The notes beneath the pieces were generated by a model. It had not been told where the DNA came from. It saw only the letters and a program-made list of their open reading frames with translations, and did no database searches. DNA of 64,000 bases from Microbacteriaceae bacterium VKM Ac-2854 (GTDB lineage: Bacteria; Actinomycetota; Actinomycetes; Actinomycetales; Microbacteriaceae): contig JABMLH010000002.1 in assembly GCA_013205085.1 (NCBI GenBank), positions 313,425 to 377,424 on the forward strand, given 5' to 3'. Shown piece by piece: positions 16,617 to 27,184 of the stretch (position 1 is its first letter; each line of letters opens with the position of its first letter). The position numbers were made by a program, and so were the translations under genes.

Positions 16617-16865
16617 ATGGACTGGCGCGACAAAGCCGCTTGCCTCACCGCCGACCCCGAGCTTTTCTTCCCCGTCGGTAACACCGGTCCGGCCGTCGAC
16701 CAGATCGAGAAGGCCAAGTCGGTCTGCGCTCGCTGCACCGTCACCGAGATCTGCCTGCAGTACGCCCTCGAGACCGGTCAGGACTCGGGCGTCTGGGGTG
16801 GCCTCAGCGAGGACGAGCGCCGCGCCCTGAAGCGCCGCGCCGCCCGCGCCCGCAGAGCCTCCTAA
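16617..16865 (+). CDS. whiB1: WhiB1-type iron-sulfur transcriptional regulator
   Basis: 82 residues from ATG 16617, with AAGGAG eight bases upstream. The four cluster cysteines Cys9, Cys37, Cys40 and Cys46 have exactly the spacing of M. tuberculosis WhiB1. The turn GVWGG (58-62) and the basic C-terminus (RRALKRRAARARR) follow. The protein carries a [4Fe-4S] cluster that reacts with nitric oxide and binds the primary sigma factor. It is monocistronic with its own terminator. Confidence 0.95.
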   Translation: MDWRDKAACLTADPELFFPVGNTGPAVDQIEKAKSVCARCTVTEICLQYALETGQDSGVWGGLSEDERRALKRRAARARRAS

Positions 16866-16872
16866 GACCTGC

Positions 16873-16909
16873 ACGAAGGGCTCCACACCTCAGGTGTGGA
16901 GCCCTTCGT
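16873..16909. terminator. Bidirectional terminator between whiB1 and pdtaS
   Basis: A perfect 16-bp stem (16873-16888 with 16894-16909) around a five-base loop lies 7 bases after the whiB1 stop and 15 bases beyond the pdtaS stop. It is followed by CGTTC. Confidence 0.85.
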
Positions 16910-16923
16910 CGTTCCCGGTGCGG

Positions 16924-18417
16924 CTACGCCTTGGTGAGCCAGCGGAACGGGATCTCGATGGTCACCTCGGTGCCGCGGCCGACCAGCGTGTGCCAATCGA
17001 TCGTGCCGCCGAGTTCGCCCTGGATCAGGGTGCGCACGATCTGCGTGCCCAGGCCCGAGCCGACCTTGCCCTCCGGCAGGCCCACGCCGTTGTCGCGCAC
17101 CTTCGCGGTCAGCGTCTCCTCGTTGCGCTCGGCGATGATCTCCACGTCGCCCTCGCGGCCGGCCAGACCGTGCTCGACCGCGTTCGTGACCAGCTCGGTC
17201 AACGCCAGCGCGAGCGGTGTCGCGTACTCGCTCGGCAACACGCCGAAGCTGCCGCTGAGCTTGGGGTGAGCCGTGGTGTTGTGGGTCGATGCGACCTCGG
17301 CGATGAGCAGCAGCACCCGGTCGAACACGGCGTCGAAGTCCACGTTCTGATTGAGGCCCTCGGAAAGGGTGTCGTGTACGACCGCGATCGCGGCGACACG
17401 GCGCATGGCCTGCGTCAGCGCCTCCTTCGCGTCGTCCGAGTGCGTGCGGCGCGCCTGGATCCGCAGCAGCGACGCCACCGTCTGCAGGTTGTTCTTCACC
17501 CGGTGGTGGATCTCGCGGATGGTCGCGTCCTTCGTGATCAGCTCGCGCTCCTGGTGGCGCAGCTCGGTCACATCGCGGCAGAGCACCATCGCGCCGACCC
17601 GCTCGCCGTGGTTGCGGATCGGGATCGCCCGCAGCGATACCGTGACGCCCTTCGCCTCGATGTCGGTTCGCCACGGGGCGCGGCCGGTGACCACCAGCGG
17701 CAGCGACTCGTCGATCACGATCTTGCCCGGCAGCAGGGCGGTGGTGACTTCGGCGAGCGACTCGCCCTCGAGCTCGTCGACGAAGCCCATCCGGTTGAAG
17801 GCGCTCAGCGCGTTCGGGCTGGCGAAGGTGGTGATGCCCTCGACGTCGAGACGGATCAGGCCGTCGGAGGCGCGCGGCGCTCCCCGGCGCGGGCCGGTCG
17901 GTGCGCCGAGATCCGGGAAGTCGCCCGAGGCGATCATGGCGAAGAGATCGTTCGCGCAGTCGTTGAACGTGAGTTCCTGGCGGCTCGGGGTGCGGGTCTC
18001 GCTGAGGTTCGTGTGCCGCGTGATCACGGCGATCGGCGCATCCGTCGTCGCCGGCGTGCTCGCACCGAGTCGGCGGATCACGGGCACGGCGCGCACGCGC
18101 GTGGGCGTCTCCTCGAACCAGTCGGGCGCGTTCGAGTCGACGATGCGAGCCGTCTCGAAGGCCTCCATGACCTGCTTGCGCCACTCCGCCTTGATCCGCT
18201 GACCGACGAAGTCGCGGTAGAAGAGTGTGGCGGAGGAGGAGGGCCGCGCGTGCGCGACGGCGACGAAGCTGTCATCCGGCGTGGGCACCCAGAGCACGAT
18301 GTCGGCGAAGGCCAGGTCGGCGATGAGCTGCCAATCGCCGACGAGGAGGTGCAGCCATTCGATGTCCGCCTCCGTCGATCGGCCGTGGGCGATTACAAGA
18401 TCACTGAGCGTCGACAC
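16924..18417 (-). CDS. pdtaS: Sensor histidine kinase PdtaS
   Basis: 497 residues from GTG 18417. The N-terminus VSTLSDLVIAHG and LHLLVGDWQLIADLAFADIV closely resemble mycobacterial PdtaS. Layout: GAF domain (about 1-150), PAS domain (about 185-290), a HisKA_2 box with IREIHHRVKNNLQTVASLL near residue 300, and an HWE/HATPase domain with ELVTNAVEHG near 407 and GVGLPEGKVGSGLGTQIV. The enzyme is soluble, with no membrane segments, and phosphorylates the RNA-binding antiterminator PdtaR. No pdtaR gene lies beside it. TAGGCT sits 7 bases before the GTG. Confidence 0.9.
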   Translation of the reverse strand: MSTLSDLVIAHGRSTEADIEWLHLLVGDWQLIADLAFADIVLWVPTPDDSFVAVAHARPSSSATLFYRDFVGQRIKAEWRKQVMEAFETARIVDSNAPDWFEETPTRVRAVPVIRRLGASTPATTDAPIAVITRHTNLSETRTPSRQELTFNDCANDLFAMIASGDFPDLGAPTGPRRGAPRASDGLIRLDVEGITTFASPNALSAFNRMGFVDELEGESLAEVTTALLPGKIVIDESLPLVVTGRAPWRTDIEAKGVTVSLRAIPIRNHGERVGAMVLCRDVTELRHQERELITKDATIREIHHRVKNNLQTVASLLRIQARRTHSDDAKEALTQAMRRVAAIAVVHDTLSEGLNQNVDFDAVFDRVLLLIAEVASTHNTTAHPKLSGSFGVLPSEYATPLALALTELVTNAVEHGLAGREGDVEIIAERNEETLTAKVRDNGVGLPEGKVGSGLGTQIVRTLIQGELGGTIDWHTLVGRGTEVTIEIPFRWLTKA

Positions 18418-18424
18418 GACGTCA

Positions 18425-18430
18425 AGCCTA
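18425..18430 (-). promoter_or_regulatory. -10 box TAGGCT for pdtaS, leaderless type
   Basis: The hexamer ends 7 bases before the GTG start at 18417. No Shine-Dalgarno sequence is present. Confidence 0.5.
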
Positions 18431-18475
18431 AGCGGTCGGGGCGGGTGGGGCTGAGTCGCCGGAGGTGCGCGCTGG

Positions 18476-18955
18476 TCACCAGCCGCCGTGCGGCGGACGG
18501 AGTCTGCTCTTGACGAATGCCAGGTACTTGGGGTCGTCTTCCTCGAATAGCTCATCGCCCTCCTGCAGGAATCCGCGCGCCAACTCATCCGCCGCACGGG
18601 TGAGATTGCCGACCTCGAACTGGCATTGACCCAGGCGCAGGTGGATGAAGGGATCGCCGATGGCGCCCGGGCAATGCATGGCATGGGTCAACACCTCGAC
18701 GCCCCGCGTGAAGCTTCCGGAGAGAAACAGGCTGTCTCCGATCGCTACCAGGATCCACGTCGCCGCATTCCACTGTTCCTTCGGGTCCGGCAGAAGATCC
18801 CAGGCTTTCAGATACGTTTGCTCGGCCGCGGTGTATTCACCTGCGTCGGCGTGGGCGTCACCCTCCGCACAGAACTCCTTGATCGCCTCGTGCACCTCGT
18901 CTGTGAGTTCGAGCTCGGGATTCGCCGCTGTGAACTCGTCCGAGAATTCGAGCAT
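18476..18955 (-). CDS. Tetratricopeptide-repeat protein of unknown function
   Basis: 159 residues from ATG 18955 (AAAGG upstream). After an acidic N-terminus (MLEFSDEFTAANPELEL) the rest reads as about three TPR-like helical hairpins: GDAHADAGEYTAAEQTYLKA, ATWILVAIGDSLFLSGSFTRG and LRLGQCQFEVGNLTRAADEL. TPR folds bind partner proteins; similar short TPR proteins are scattered through actinobacteria. It is a single gene, ending 58 bases from the start of pdtaS. Function unknown. Confidence 0.75.
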   Translation of the reverse strand: MLEFSDEFTAANPELELTDEVHEAIKEFCAEGDAHADAGEYTAAEQTYLKAWDLLPDPKEQWNAATWILVAIGDSLFLSGSFTRGVEVLTHAMHCPGAIGDPFIHLRLGQCQFEVGNLTRAADELARGFLQEGDELFEEDDPKYLAFVKSRLRPPHGGW

Positions 18956-19140
18956 GGGATTCGCCTTTCGTCGCCTTTCGAACCGACGGACCGTGATCGA
19001 CTGCCGAGGGCGGCCGACGATAGTCCGTGCCGAGGCCCAAGCTACCGCAATCTGAGTCTCCGTCATGTTTGGGGTGATGGGACGCGCCGAAGGGCGGGTC
19101 GGCGTCCGCCCTCCGAGCGATTCGACTCCGGCACTCGGGT

Positions 19141-20349
19141 TCAGGCGCGCTGCGGCCACAGCCGACGCGCCGCGCGGCGTCGGCGCCGCCTCGGCGCCTG
19201 CGGCTCCGGCAGCAGGATGCTCGTCACGAGGGCCGCAGTCGCGCGCGCGAACGCCGAGCGTGGCGCCACCTCACGCACCCCGCGACCCGCGAGCACGGCG
19301 GCATCGATCGCCGCGAGGTCGAACGGGAGGTAGCCCGCCGGCTCCATACCCCCGAAGCGCGCCAACGCCGCGGCCGACTGCGCAGCCGGACTCGGCCCCA
19401 CCGCGCTCCCCCGCACCCGGTTCAGCACGATCGAGATCGGGATCTCCGACGCCGTCTCCAGCAGGTCCTCCTGCGCGCGCAGGAATCGAGCCAGGCCCAC
19501 CGGCTCCGCCGCCGCGACGGCGATGATCCGGTCCGCCGACTGCAGAGCGGTGAGGGTCGCCGCGTTGCGACGCGGCGCGAACAGATCGCTCATGATCTCC
19601 TCGTCGGTCTCCAGGTTGAAGCCGACGTCGATCACGACCTCGTCCACCCACGTCGCGCACGCCGCGACGACGGCGGAGACCCGCTCGGCCGTCAGCTCCG
19701 GCCAGCGCCGCCCGCGCGCGATCCCGGTGAGCACGCGCATGCGCGGCGTGCCGGCCTCCTGCGCGATGCGATCCAACTCGTCGAGCGTCAGAGCTTCGAC
19801 TCCCGCGAGCCGGCAGGCGGCTGCGAAGCCGGGAGACTCGTCCAACAGCCCGAGCGCCGGAGCGATCGAGCCGCCGTAGGAATCCGCGTCGAGCAGCGCG
19901 ACGCTGCGGCCACGGGCCGCGAGCTCCGCCGCGATCGCCGCAGCGACCGTGCTGCGTCCGGGCGCGCCCGCCGGGCCCCACACGGCGATGACGCGGCCCT
20001 TCGTCGACGCCTCCGTTCGCGCGCGCTGCGCCGAGAGCGCCAGCCGCTCCACCTCCACCCACGGCGAGTCCAGGTCGACGGAGTCGAGCACGCCGATGGC
20101 CGCGACCCGACGGCGGCCCGCGTCGTCGGCGTGCAACGCCACGATTCGCACGGCGTGCTCGTCGGCCGCAGAGAGCAGTGCGGCGTCGAGCACATCGGCG
20201 TGCACGATCGCGACATCGATCTCGGGAAGCAGTTCCCGCAGGCGTTGCGCGTTGTCCGCCCGGGCGGCGAGCTCGTGCCCGGCGTCGTAGGCGTCCAGCG
20301 CGAGCCGATCGCCGGCCGCGCCCGGCACAGCGAGTACGATCGCGATCAC
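19141..20349 (-). CDS. CpaE-like P-loop ATPase (MinD/ParA superfamily)
   Basis: 402 residues. Residues 1 to about 110 look like a receiver-like N-terminal domain. A deviant Walker A follows (VWGPAGAPGRSTVAAAIA, near 123), then ALLDADSYGGSIAPALGL and the switch-like DEVVIDVGFNLE. The C-terminus is strongly basic (RRRRRRAARRLW). In tad/Flp pilus loci CpaE/TadZ positions the pilus machine, but here only the SAF-domain partner is present; no ATPase TadA or TadB/C genes are seen nearby. The start overlaps the upstream stop by four bases. Confidence 0.75.
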   Translation of the reverse strand: MIAIVLAVPGAAGDRLALDAYDAGHELAARADNAQRLRELLPEIDVAIVHADVLDAALLSAADEHAVRIVALHADDAGRRRVAAIGVLDSVDLDSPWVEVERLALSAQRARTEASTKGRVIAVWGPAGAPGRSTVAAAIAAELAARGRSVALLDADSYGGSIAPALGLLDESPGFAAACRLAGVEALTLDELDRIAQEAGTPRMRVLTGIARGRRWPELTAERVSAVVAACATWVDEVVIDVGFNLETDEEIMSDLFAPRRNAATLTALQSADRIIAVAAAEPVGLARFLRAQEDLLETASEIPISIVLNRVRGSAVGPSPAAQSAAALARFGGMEPAGYLPFDLAAIDAAVLAGRGVREVAPRSAFARATAALVTSILLPEPQAPRRRRRRAARRLWPQRA

Positions 20350-21071
20350 GGGGTCGGCTCCGGGGTCGCCGGCGCATCCTCCAGCGCCTCATCCAGCGCT
20401 ACGAGCGCGAAACCGTCGCCTCGTCCCTGCGCCTGCAGCACGCCGGGCACGGCATCCCGGTTCAGGATCACCTCGACGGCGGCGTCGCCGTTCGAGGAGA
20501 GCAGGCCGTCGGATTCCAGAAGTCGCCGCACCTCCGCCTCGCCCGCGAGCACCGTCGCGCCCGCCTCCGCCGTCGGCGATGAGGCGAGCGCCCAGATCTG
20601 CACGAAGGCGCCGGGCACGACGCCGTCGGCGATCGGACCGGCCACCTGCAGAACGACGGAGGCGGTGGTCGTCGCGGTCATCGGCTCCACCGCGGATGTC
20701 GGCACGAGTTCGCCGGCGCGCACGGCCCTTGTGAGCACCAACGGCCCCGTGGGCAGTGCCCCGACGCGAAGGTATCCGCCTGCGAGGGCTCCGAGCGCCA
20801 CTTCCGAGACCTCGAGGTCGTCGGCCGAAACCGACTGGCCGCGGCCGAGGTCGGCGCGCATGGCGTAGACCGCCACCGTGCGGTCCGACGCCGTGACCAC
20901 GCCGACGGTGCCGATCACCGAGGCGGCGACCAGAATCAGACCCACGACGAGACGCGGATCGACGCGGCGGCCGACGCCGCGCAAGCTGCGCTCGAAGCGG
21001 CTCTGCTTCGCGGGAGCCTCCGGCACCGGCTCGACCCGCCGCGGACTCGCTGTCGTTGTGGTGTAGCTCAT
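20346..21071 (-). CDS. SAF-domain protein (CpaB/RcpC-like)
   Basis: 241 residues from ATG 21071, with AAGGGGG upstream. A basic cytoplasmic N-terminus (about 1-43) leads into one transmembrane helix (LVVGLILVAASVIGTVGVV). A SAF domain follows (about 70-130: YAMRADLGRGQSVSADDLE, then LTRAVRAGELVPTSAV). The rest is an extracytoplasmic domain. RcpC/CpaB proteins gate the Flp-pilus channel. It forms a two-gene operon with the CpaE-like ATPase; the pair without pilus genes is common in Microbacteriaceae and its job is unknown. Confidence 0.75.
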   Translation of the reverse strand: MSYTTTTASPRRVEPVPEAPAKQSRFERSLRGVGRRVDPRLVVGLILVAASVIGTVGVVTASDRTVAVYAMRADLGRGQSVSADDLEVSEVALGALAGGYLRVGALPTGPLVLTRAVRAGELVPTSAVEPMTATTTASVVLQVAGPIADGVVPGAFVQIWALASSPTAEAGATVLAGEAEVRRLLESDGLLSSNGDAAVEVILNRDAVPGVLQAQGRGDGFALVALDEALEDAPATPEPTP

Positions 21072-21144
21072 GGATCCCCCTTCTGACCGGACTCGCCGGT
21101 TCAACCGGACCACCCTAAGCACGGCGACGGATTCGGCGCAGAAG

Positions 21145-21153
21145 TTATCCACA
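21145..21153 (+). promoter_or_regulatory. DnaA-box-like sequence TTATCCACA
   Basis: An exact match to the classic nine-base DnaA box in the divergent gap between the SAF protein and the HTH protein. A second exact copy lies at 22126. It could be a chance match. Confidence 0.35.
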
Positions 21154-21205
21154 GGCTGCGGATCGGCTCTGTTTCTGCGGCCCGGCAGGCGTCATACTTC
21201 TGCGT

Positions 21206-21472
21206 ATGGTTTCCGAGCTGAGCGACGGCATCGGCCGCTGGCTCACGATCGCCGATGCGGCGGAGCTGTTGTCGTTGACCCCGTCGCAGGTGCTCGACCT
21301 CATCCACCGCGGCGAACTCGCGGGAGTGCGCACCGGCGCGCGCGGTCGCTGGCGCATCGAGCGCGCACTGCTCAGCTCGTACCTCGAAGCCGAGGAGACC
21401 GCCGCGGCCGAATGGGAGGCGATCAACGCCCAACCGCTGCGGGAGATCGGTGGCGGGCGCATCCTGCGCTGA
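21206..21472 (+). CDS. Small helix-turn-helix DNA-binding protein (BldC/excisionase-like)
   Basis: 88 residues. LTIADAAELLSLTPSQVLDLI followed by HRGELAGVRTGARGRWRIER is the single winged-helix (HTH_17, MerR-like) fold seen in BldC and in phage excisionases. The acidic C-terminus (EAEETAAAEWEAI) ends in GGGRILR. No phage genes surround it, so a chromosomal BldC-like regulator is more likely than an excisionase. CATACT (21193-21198) lies 7 bases before the ATG, so its mRNA is probably leaderless. Confidence 0.8.
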   Translation: MVSELSDGIGRWLTIADAAELLSLTPSQVLDLIHRGELAGVRTGARGRWRIERALLSSYLEAEETAAAEWEAINAQPLREIGGGRILR

Positions 21473-21483
21473 GCCTTCCGATC

Positions 21484-22086
21484 TCAGAACCGGATCAGCG
21501 ACACCGCCTCCAGAGGCAGCACCACGAAGCGCTGAACGAGGCTTTGCCGTCGCGGCGCATCCGCCTCGTGCACGGCGAGATCGAGGTGATCGCGGCCGAC
21601 GCGGTCGATGGTGCCGATGAACGCGCCGGACGCGACCGTGAGGTCGACCCGCGTGCGCCGCCGGCAGAGGTCGCGCAGGATGAACGGGAGGCCGATCCGC
21701 TCGGCGAGGCGCTCACCGCCGCGCGCTTCCGGCGCCGGTCGGATGCTCTGTCGCAACTCCTCCCGCGGCACGACGATCGTGACGATGGAGGCGAGCGGCA
21801 GGATGCACTGCGTGAGTTCCGCCCGCGGTCGCAGTTGCTCCGACGGCACGATATCGGCCGCCAGCCAGTCCTTGCCGAACGCGTGCGGACGGACCGTGAA
21901 CCAGCGCCCGTCCGTCAGCGCCAACGTCACAGCGCCCGCCGACTCCGCGAGGGCGAGGATGCGATCGCGCAGACCCAACCGGCCGATCCGCAGCCGTTCC
22001 TCCTCCGCTCGCAATTCCAGTTCATCCAGGGTCAGTTCGTGTTCCAACTGATTCTCGAGATCGTCGAAGAGTGATTCCCAGCGCAT
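21484..22086 (-). CDS. Conserved protein of unknown function
   Basis: 200 residues. It begins with an acidic helix (MRWESLFDDLENQLEHELTL, then ELELRAEEERLRIGRLGLRD). A possible SH3-like beta domain follows (VTLALTDGRWFTVRP, WLAADIVP), and the C-terminal part contains ASGAFIGTIDRVGRDHLDLAVHE, which again looks like an Sm/SH3-type beta strand set. No catalytic motif and no membrane segment is seen. Its end is 11 bases from the convergent HTH gene. TACGGT lies 6 bases before the ATG. Confidence 0.65.
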   Translation of the reverse strand: MRWESLFDDLENQLEHELTLDELELRAEEERLRIGRLGLRDRILALAESAGAVTLALTDGRWFTVRPHAFGKDWLAADIVPSEQLRPRAELTQCILPLASIVTIVVPREELRQSIRPAPEARGGERLAERIGLPFILRDLCRRRTRVDLTVASGAFIGTIDRVGRDHLDLAVHEADAPRRQSLVQRFVVLPLEAVSLIRF

Positions 22087-22092
22087 GCGGAG

Positions 22093-22098
22093 ACCGTA
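22093..22098 (-). promoter_or_regulatory. -10 box TACGGT, leaderless type
   Basis: It ends 6 bases before the ATG at 22086. Confidence 0.45.
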
Positions 22099-22125
22099 GC
22101 CGACCGTCGGTTCTGCCCGCTCGAC

Positions 22126-22134
22126 TTATCCACA
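22126..22134 (+). promoter_or_regulatory. DnaA-box-like sequence TTATCCACA
   Basis: A second exact match, 981 bases from the first, again in a divergent intergenic region. Confidence 0.35.
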
Positions 22135-22189
22135 ACGCGCCACGGAGTTGGACAGCGTCGGGGTCGGCCTGCTTCTATGACTTCAGCGC

Positions 22190-22207
22190 CACCCCCGTCC
22201 GGGGGTG
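22190..22207 (+). promoter_or_regulatory. Small hairpin in the leader of the Rv3235-like gene
   Basis: CACCCCC pairs with GGGGGTG around GTCC, 81 bases before the GTG start. If it lies in the transcript it could attenuate expression. Confidence 0.3.
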
Positions 22208-22288
22208 ACGCGAGCCATTGATCGCCCCAAGCTCTCGAGGTGACCCGAACACTCATGCGCAGCTTGCATCCAGTACGGAGCCACGCCA

Positions 22289-22759
22289 GTGAGCCACCCA
22301 CGCCATGCATTCGACTACACCTCCCTCCCGCTCTCCGGGCAGCCCGAGCCGGCCGAGCCCGGAAAACGAGCCCGGATCCCCTCCGAGTTCTTCGAGGTCC
22401 AACCGACGCCCTCCACCGACCTGCCCGACCCCAAACCGCTCCTGGAGAACCTCACCCGGTGCGTGATCGAGATTCTGGCCGGTGTACGCGAACTCGACCA
22501 GATCGCCCGCTGGGTGAACGACGACGTGTACCGACACCTGACCAAGCGCGTCGTCATCTCGGCACGAGCCCGAGCGGCGAAGGGCGTGCCGGCCACACGG
22601 CCGCAGGTCACGCTCGGAACGGTCACCATCACGCATCCGCGAGACGGCGTGATCGAGTCGGTCGTCATCGTGCATAGCAAGAAGCGAACGCGGGCCGTCG
22701 CGATCCGACTGGAGGGTTGGGACGGACGGTGGCGCGCGGCGGCGGTGAACGTGCTGTAG
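22289..22759 (+). CDS. Rv3235-like protein (DUF6459 family)
   Basis: 156 residues from GTG 22289, with GGAG eight bases upstream. A Pro-rich N-terminal third leads to a small folded domain: LLENLTRCVIEILAGVRELDQ, IARWVNDDVYRHLTKRVVIS, then beta strands ending AIRLEGWDGRWRAAAVNVL. This pattern (helix, R-x-L-x-Q-x-A-x-W, strands with RAVA) fits the actinobacterial Rv3235 group, which lies close to secA in mycobacteria, as it does here. The biochemical role is unknown. Confidence 0.75.
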   Translation: MSHPRHAFDYTSLPLSGQPEPAEPGKRARIPSEFFEVQPTPSTDLPDPKPLLENLTRCVIEILAGVRELDQIARWVNDDVYRHLTKRVVISARARAAKGVPATRPQVTLGTVTITHPRDGVIESVVIVHSKKRTRAVAIRLEGWDGRWRAAAVNVL

Positions 22760-22803
22760 CCGGGAGCTACGCCGTCCCGGAGCGCCGCGCCGATCCGGAC
22801 GAC

Positions 22804-24021
22804 TCAGCGGGTGCGGACCAGGTGCGCGTAGTCCGGCAGATCGATCGTGTCGGCGGGCGGGGAGAAGAGCTGCGCACCCACCCGCTGAGCGGGCTTCGAC
22901 GCGGCGACCCGCAGTACTGTCCGGAAGACGCCGACGCCCACCCGGGACGTCGGGTTCGCCAGCTGCGGGGTGCCGGGCGGCAGCGACTGCGCCTTCTCCA
23001 CGTAGGGACGCATGATGCGCTCGTAGCTGAGGAAGGCGTCGCGGTGGTGCACATGGGCGGCGAGTTCGCCGGCGAGCACGTAGGCGCCGACGATCGACAG
23101 GCTCGTGCCCATTCCGCTGACCGGTGAGGCGCACCAGGCGGCGTCGCCGAGCAGGGCGACCCGGCCCGACGCCCAGCGCGGGCTGCGGACCTGGCCGATG
23201 GATTCGTAGTAGATGTCGTCGACGTCGTCCATCGCGGCGAGGATGCGCGTGGCCTGCCACGGCAGGTCGGCGAAACGCTCGCGCAGGTGCCGCCGCTGGG
23301 CGTCGGCATCGCGTCGCCTCGGCACGACGCCGTCGCCGCGGTCTCTGGTGACCTCGGTGAGAACGGCCCGGGTGGTGCCGTGACGGTCCGGCCTCAGCGT
23401 GATGCTCCTCCCGCCGACGCCGGAGTACCACCGCCACCACGGCACGTCCGAGTCGTCACGAGGGATGGTCAGGTAGGTCATCTCGAGTCCGAGCGAGCGC
23501 ACGACGGCCTCGCCGGCGAACGCCAGGTCGCGGGTCGACGATCGGATGCCGTCGGCCGCGACGACCAGGTCGAAGTCCTCATCCGCACCGTGCTCGAAGG
23601 ACACCCGCACCCGGCTGCCGTCGTCGTCGAGGGCGGTGATGCGGTCGCCGTAGCGATAGGTGGTAATGGCCCCGGTGCGATCGACGAAGATGCGCGCGAG
23701 ATCGCCGCGGAGGATCTCGACTTCCGCCGTCGCGCCGTCCGTGTCGGAGTCGGTGACGGGGAACTCCGCGACCGTCTCTCCTCGGTCGCCCACGAAGCGG
23801 GTGCCGCGCTCGCCCGTGGTCGCCGCGCGTGCGGCGTCCTCGAGACCAGCGCGACGCAGCACCTCCCGGGCCGCTCCGCGGACATCGAGGTTCTGCCCGC
23901 CGTCGCGGAACGCGCTCGCGCGTTCGACCACGGTGGTCTCCCAGCCGTACCGGTGCAGCCAGAACGCGAGACCGGGCCCGGCGATGCTGGCGCCGGAGAT
24001 GAGGACGCGGGGTGTGGTCAT
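22804..24021 (-). CDS. FAD-dependent monooxygenase
   Basis: 405 residues from ATG 24021, with GAAAGG upstream. The Rossmann motif VLISGASIAGPGLAFWLHRYG binds the ADP part of FAD; VVAADGIRSSTRDL is the DG motif and GRVALLGDAAWCASPVSGMG the GD motif of class A flavoprotein hydroxylases (PheA/TetX group). The enzyme would use NAD(P)H and O2 to hydroxylate an unknown substrate. It is a single gene, convergent with the Rv3235-like gene. Detoxification (for example of a tetracycline- or rifamycin-like compound) is one possibility, not shown. Confidence 0.85.
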   Translation of the reverse strand: MTTPRVLISGASIAGPGLAFWLHRYGWETTVVERASAFRDGGQNLDVRGAAREVLRRAGLEDAARAATTGERGTRFVGDRGETVAEFPVTDSDTDGATAEVEILRGDLARIFVDRTGAITTYRYGDRITALDDDGSRVRVSFEHGADEDFDLVVAADGIRSSTRDLAFAGEAVVRSLGLEMTYLTIPRDDSDVPWWRWYSGVGGRSITLRPDRHGTTRAVLTEVTRDRGDGVVPRRRDADAQRRHLRERFADLPWQATRILAAMDDVDDIYYESIGQVRSPRWASGRVALLGDAAWCASPVSGMGTSLSIVGAYVLAGELAAHVHHRDAFLSYERIMRPYVEKAQSLPPGTPQLANPTSRVGVGVFRTVLRVAASKPAQRVGAQLFSPPADTIDLPDYAHLVRTR

Positions 24022-24164
24022 GGGTACCGACCTTTCGATGTCGGGACGGTGCTCCCGGTCGGTTCCATCCTGCCGACCAGCGAGAAACGGGGCGGACGGT
24101 TGACAGCGCCCGGGTGCGAGCCTCGCGGTGACTGTCGTCGAGCCGAGATGACTCCGGAAACGCC

Positions 24165-24193
24165 GAAGGGCCCCTCCGGTGGAGGGGCCCTTC
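24165..24193 (-). terminator. Terminator of secA
   Basis: A perfect 13-bp stem (24165-24177 with 24181-24193) with a three-base loop lies 13 bases beyond the secA stop. Reading leftward it is followed by GGCGTTTCC, so the U-tract is weak. Confidence 0.75.
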
Positions 24194-24205
24194 ACACGTC
24201 GCGTG

Positions 24206-26968
<2,763 letters not shown>

Positions 26969-27133
26969 CGGTGTACTCCAAAACGTAGGGGGCGCCGCCT
27001 TGCTGAGCGCCGCCGGGCAACATTACCCAGCCTAGCGCCGAGCCGCCTGGGCATCGCCGATGAGGTGTCGATGCTCCGCATCCGCGTGCTGCGCTGTCGG
27101 CGCACGACAGCGCCGAGTGCCCTGGACGAGGAA

Positions 27134-27169
27134 GGGCCGAGGGAGCCGCGGGTGCGGCTCCCTCGGCCC
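27134..27169 (-). terminator. Terminator of hpf
   Basis: A perfect 16-bp GC stem (27134-27149 with 27154-27169) around GGGT lies 15 bases beyond the hpf stop. Reading leftward it continues into TTCCTC. Confidence 0.8.
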
Positions 27170-27184
27170 GAGGGATGGTGCGGG

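Noticed and set aside
21206-21472. Phage excisionase and thus a prophage remnant
   Set aside because: The fold is shared by BldC-type chromosomal regulators, and no integrase, att repeats or phage genes surround it.
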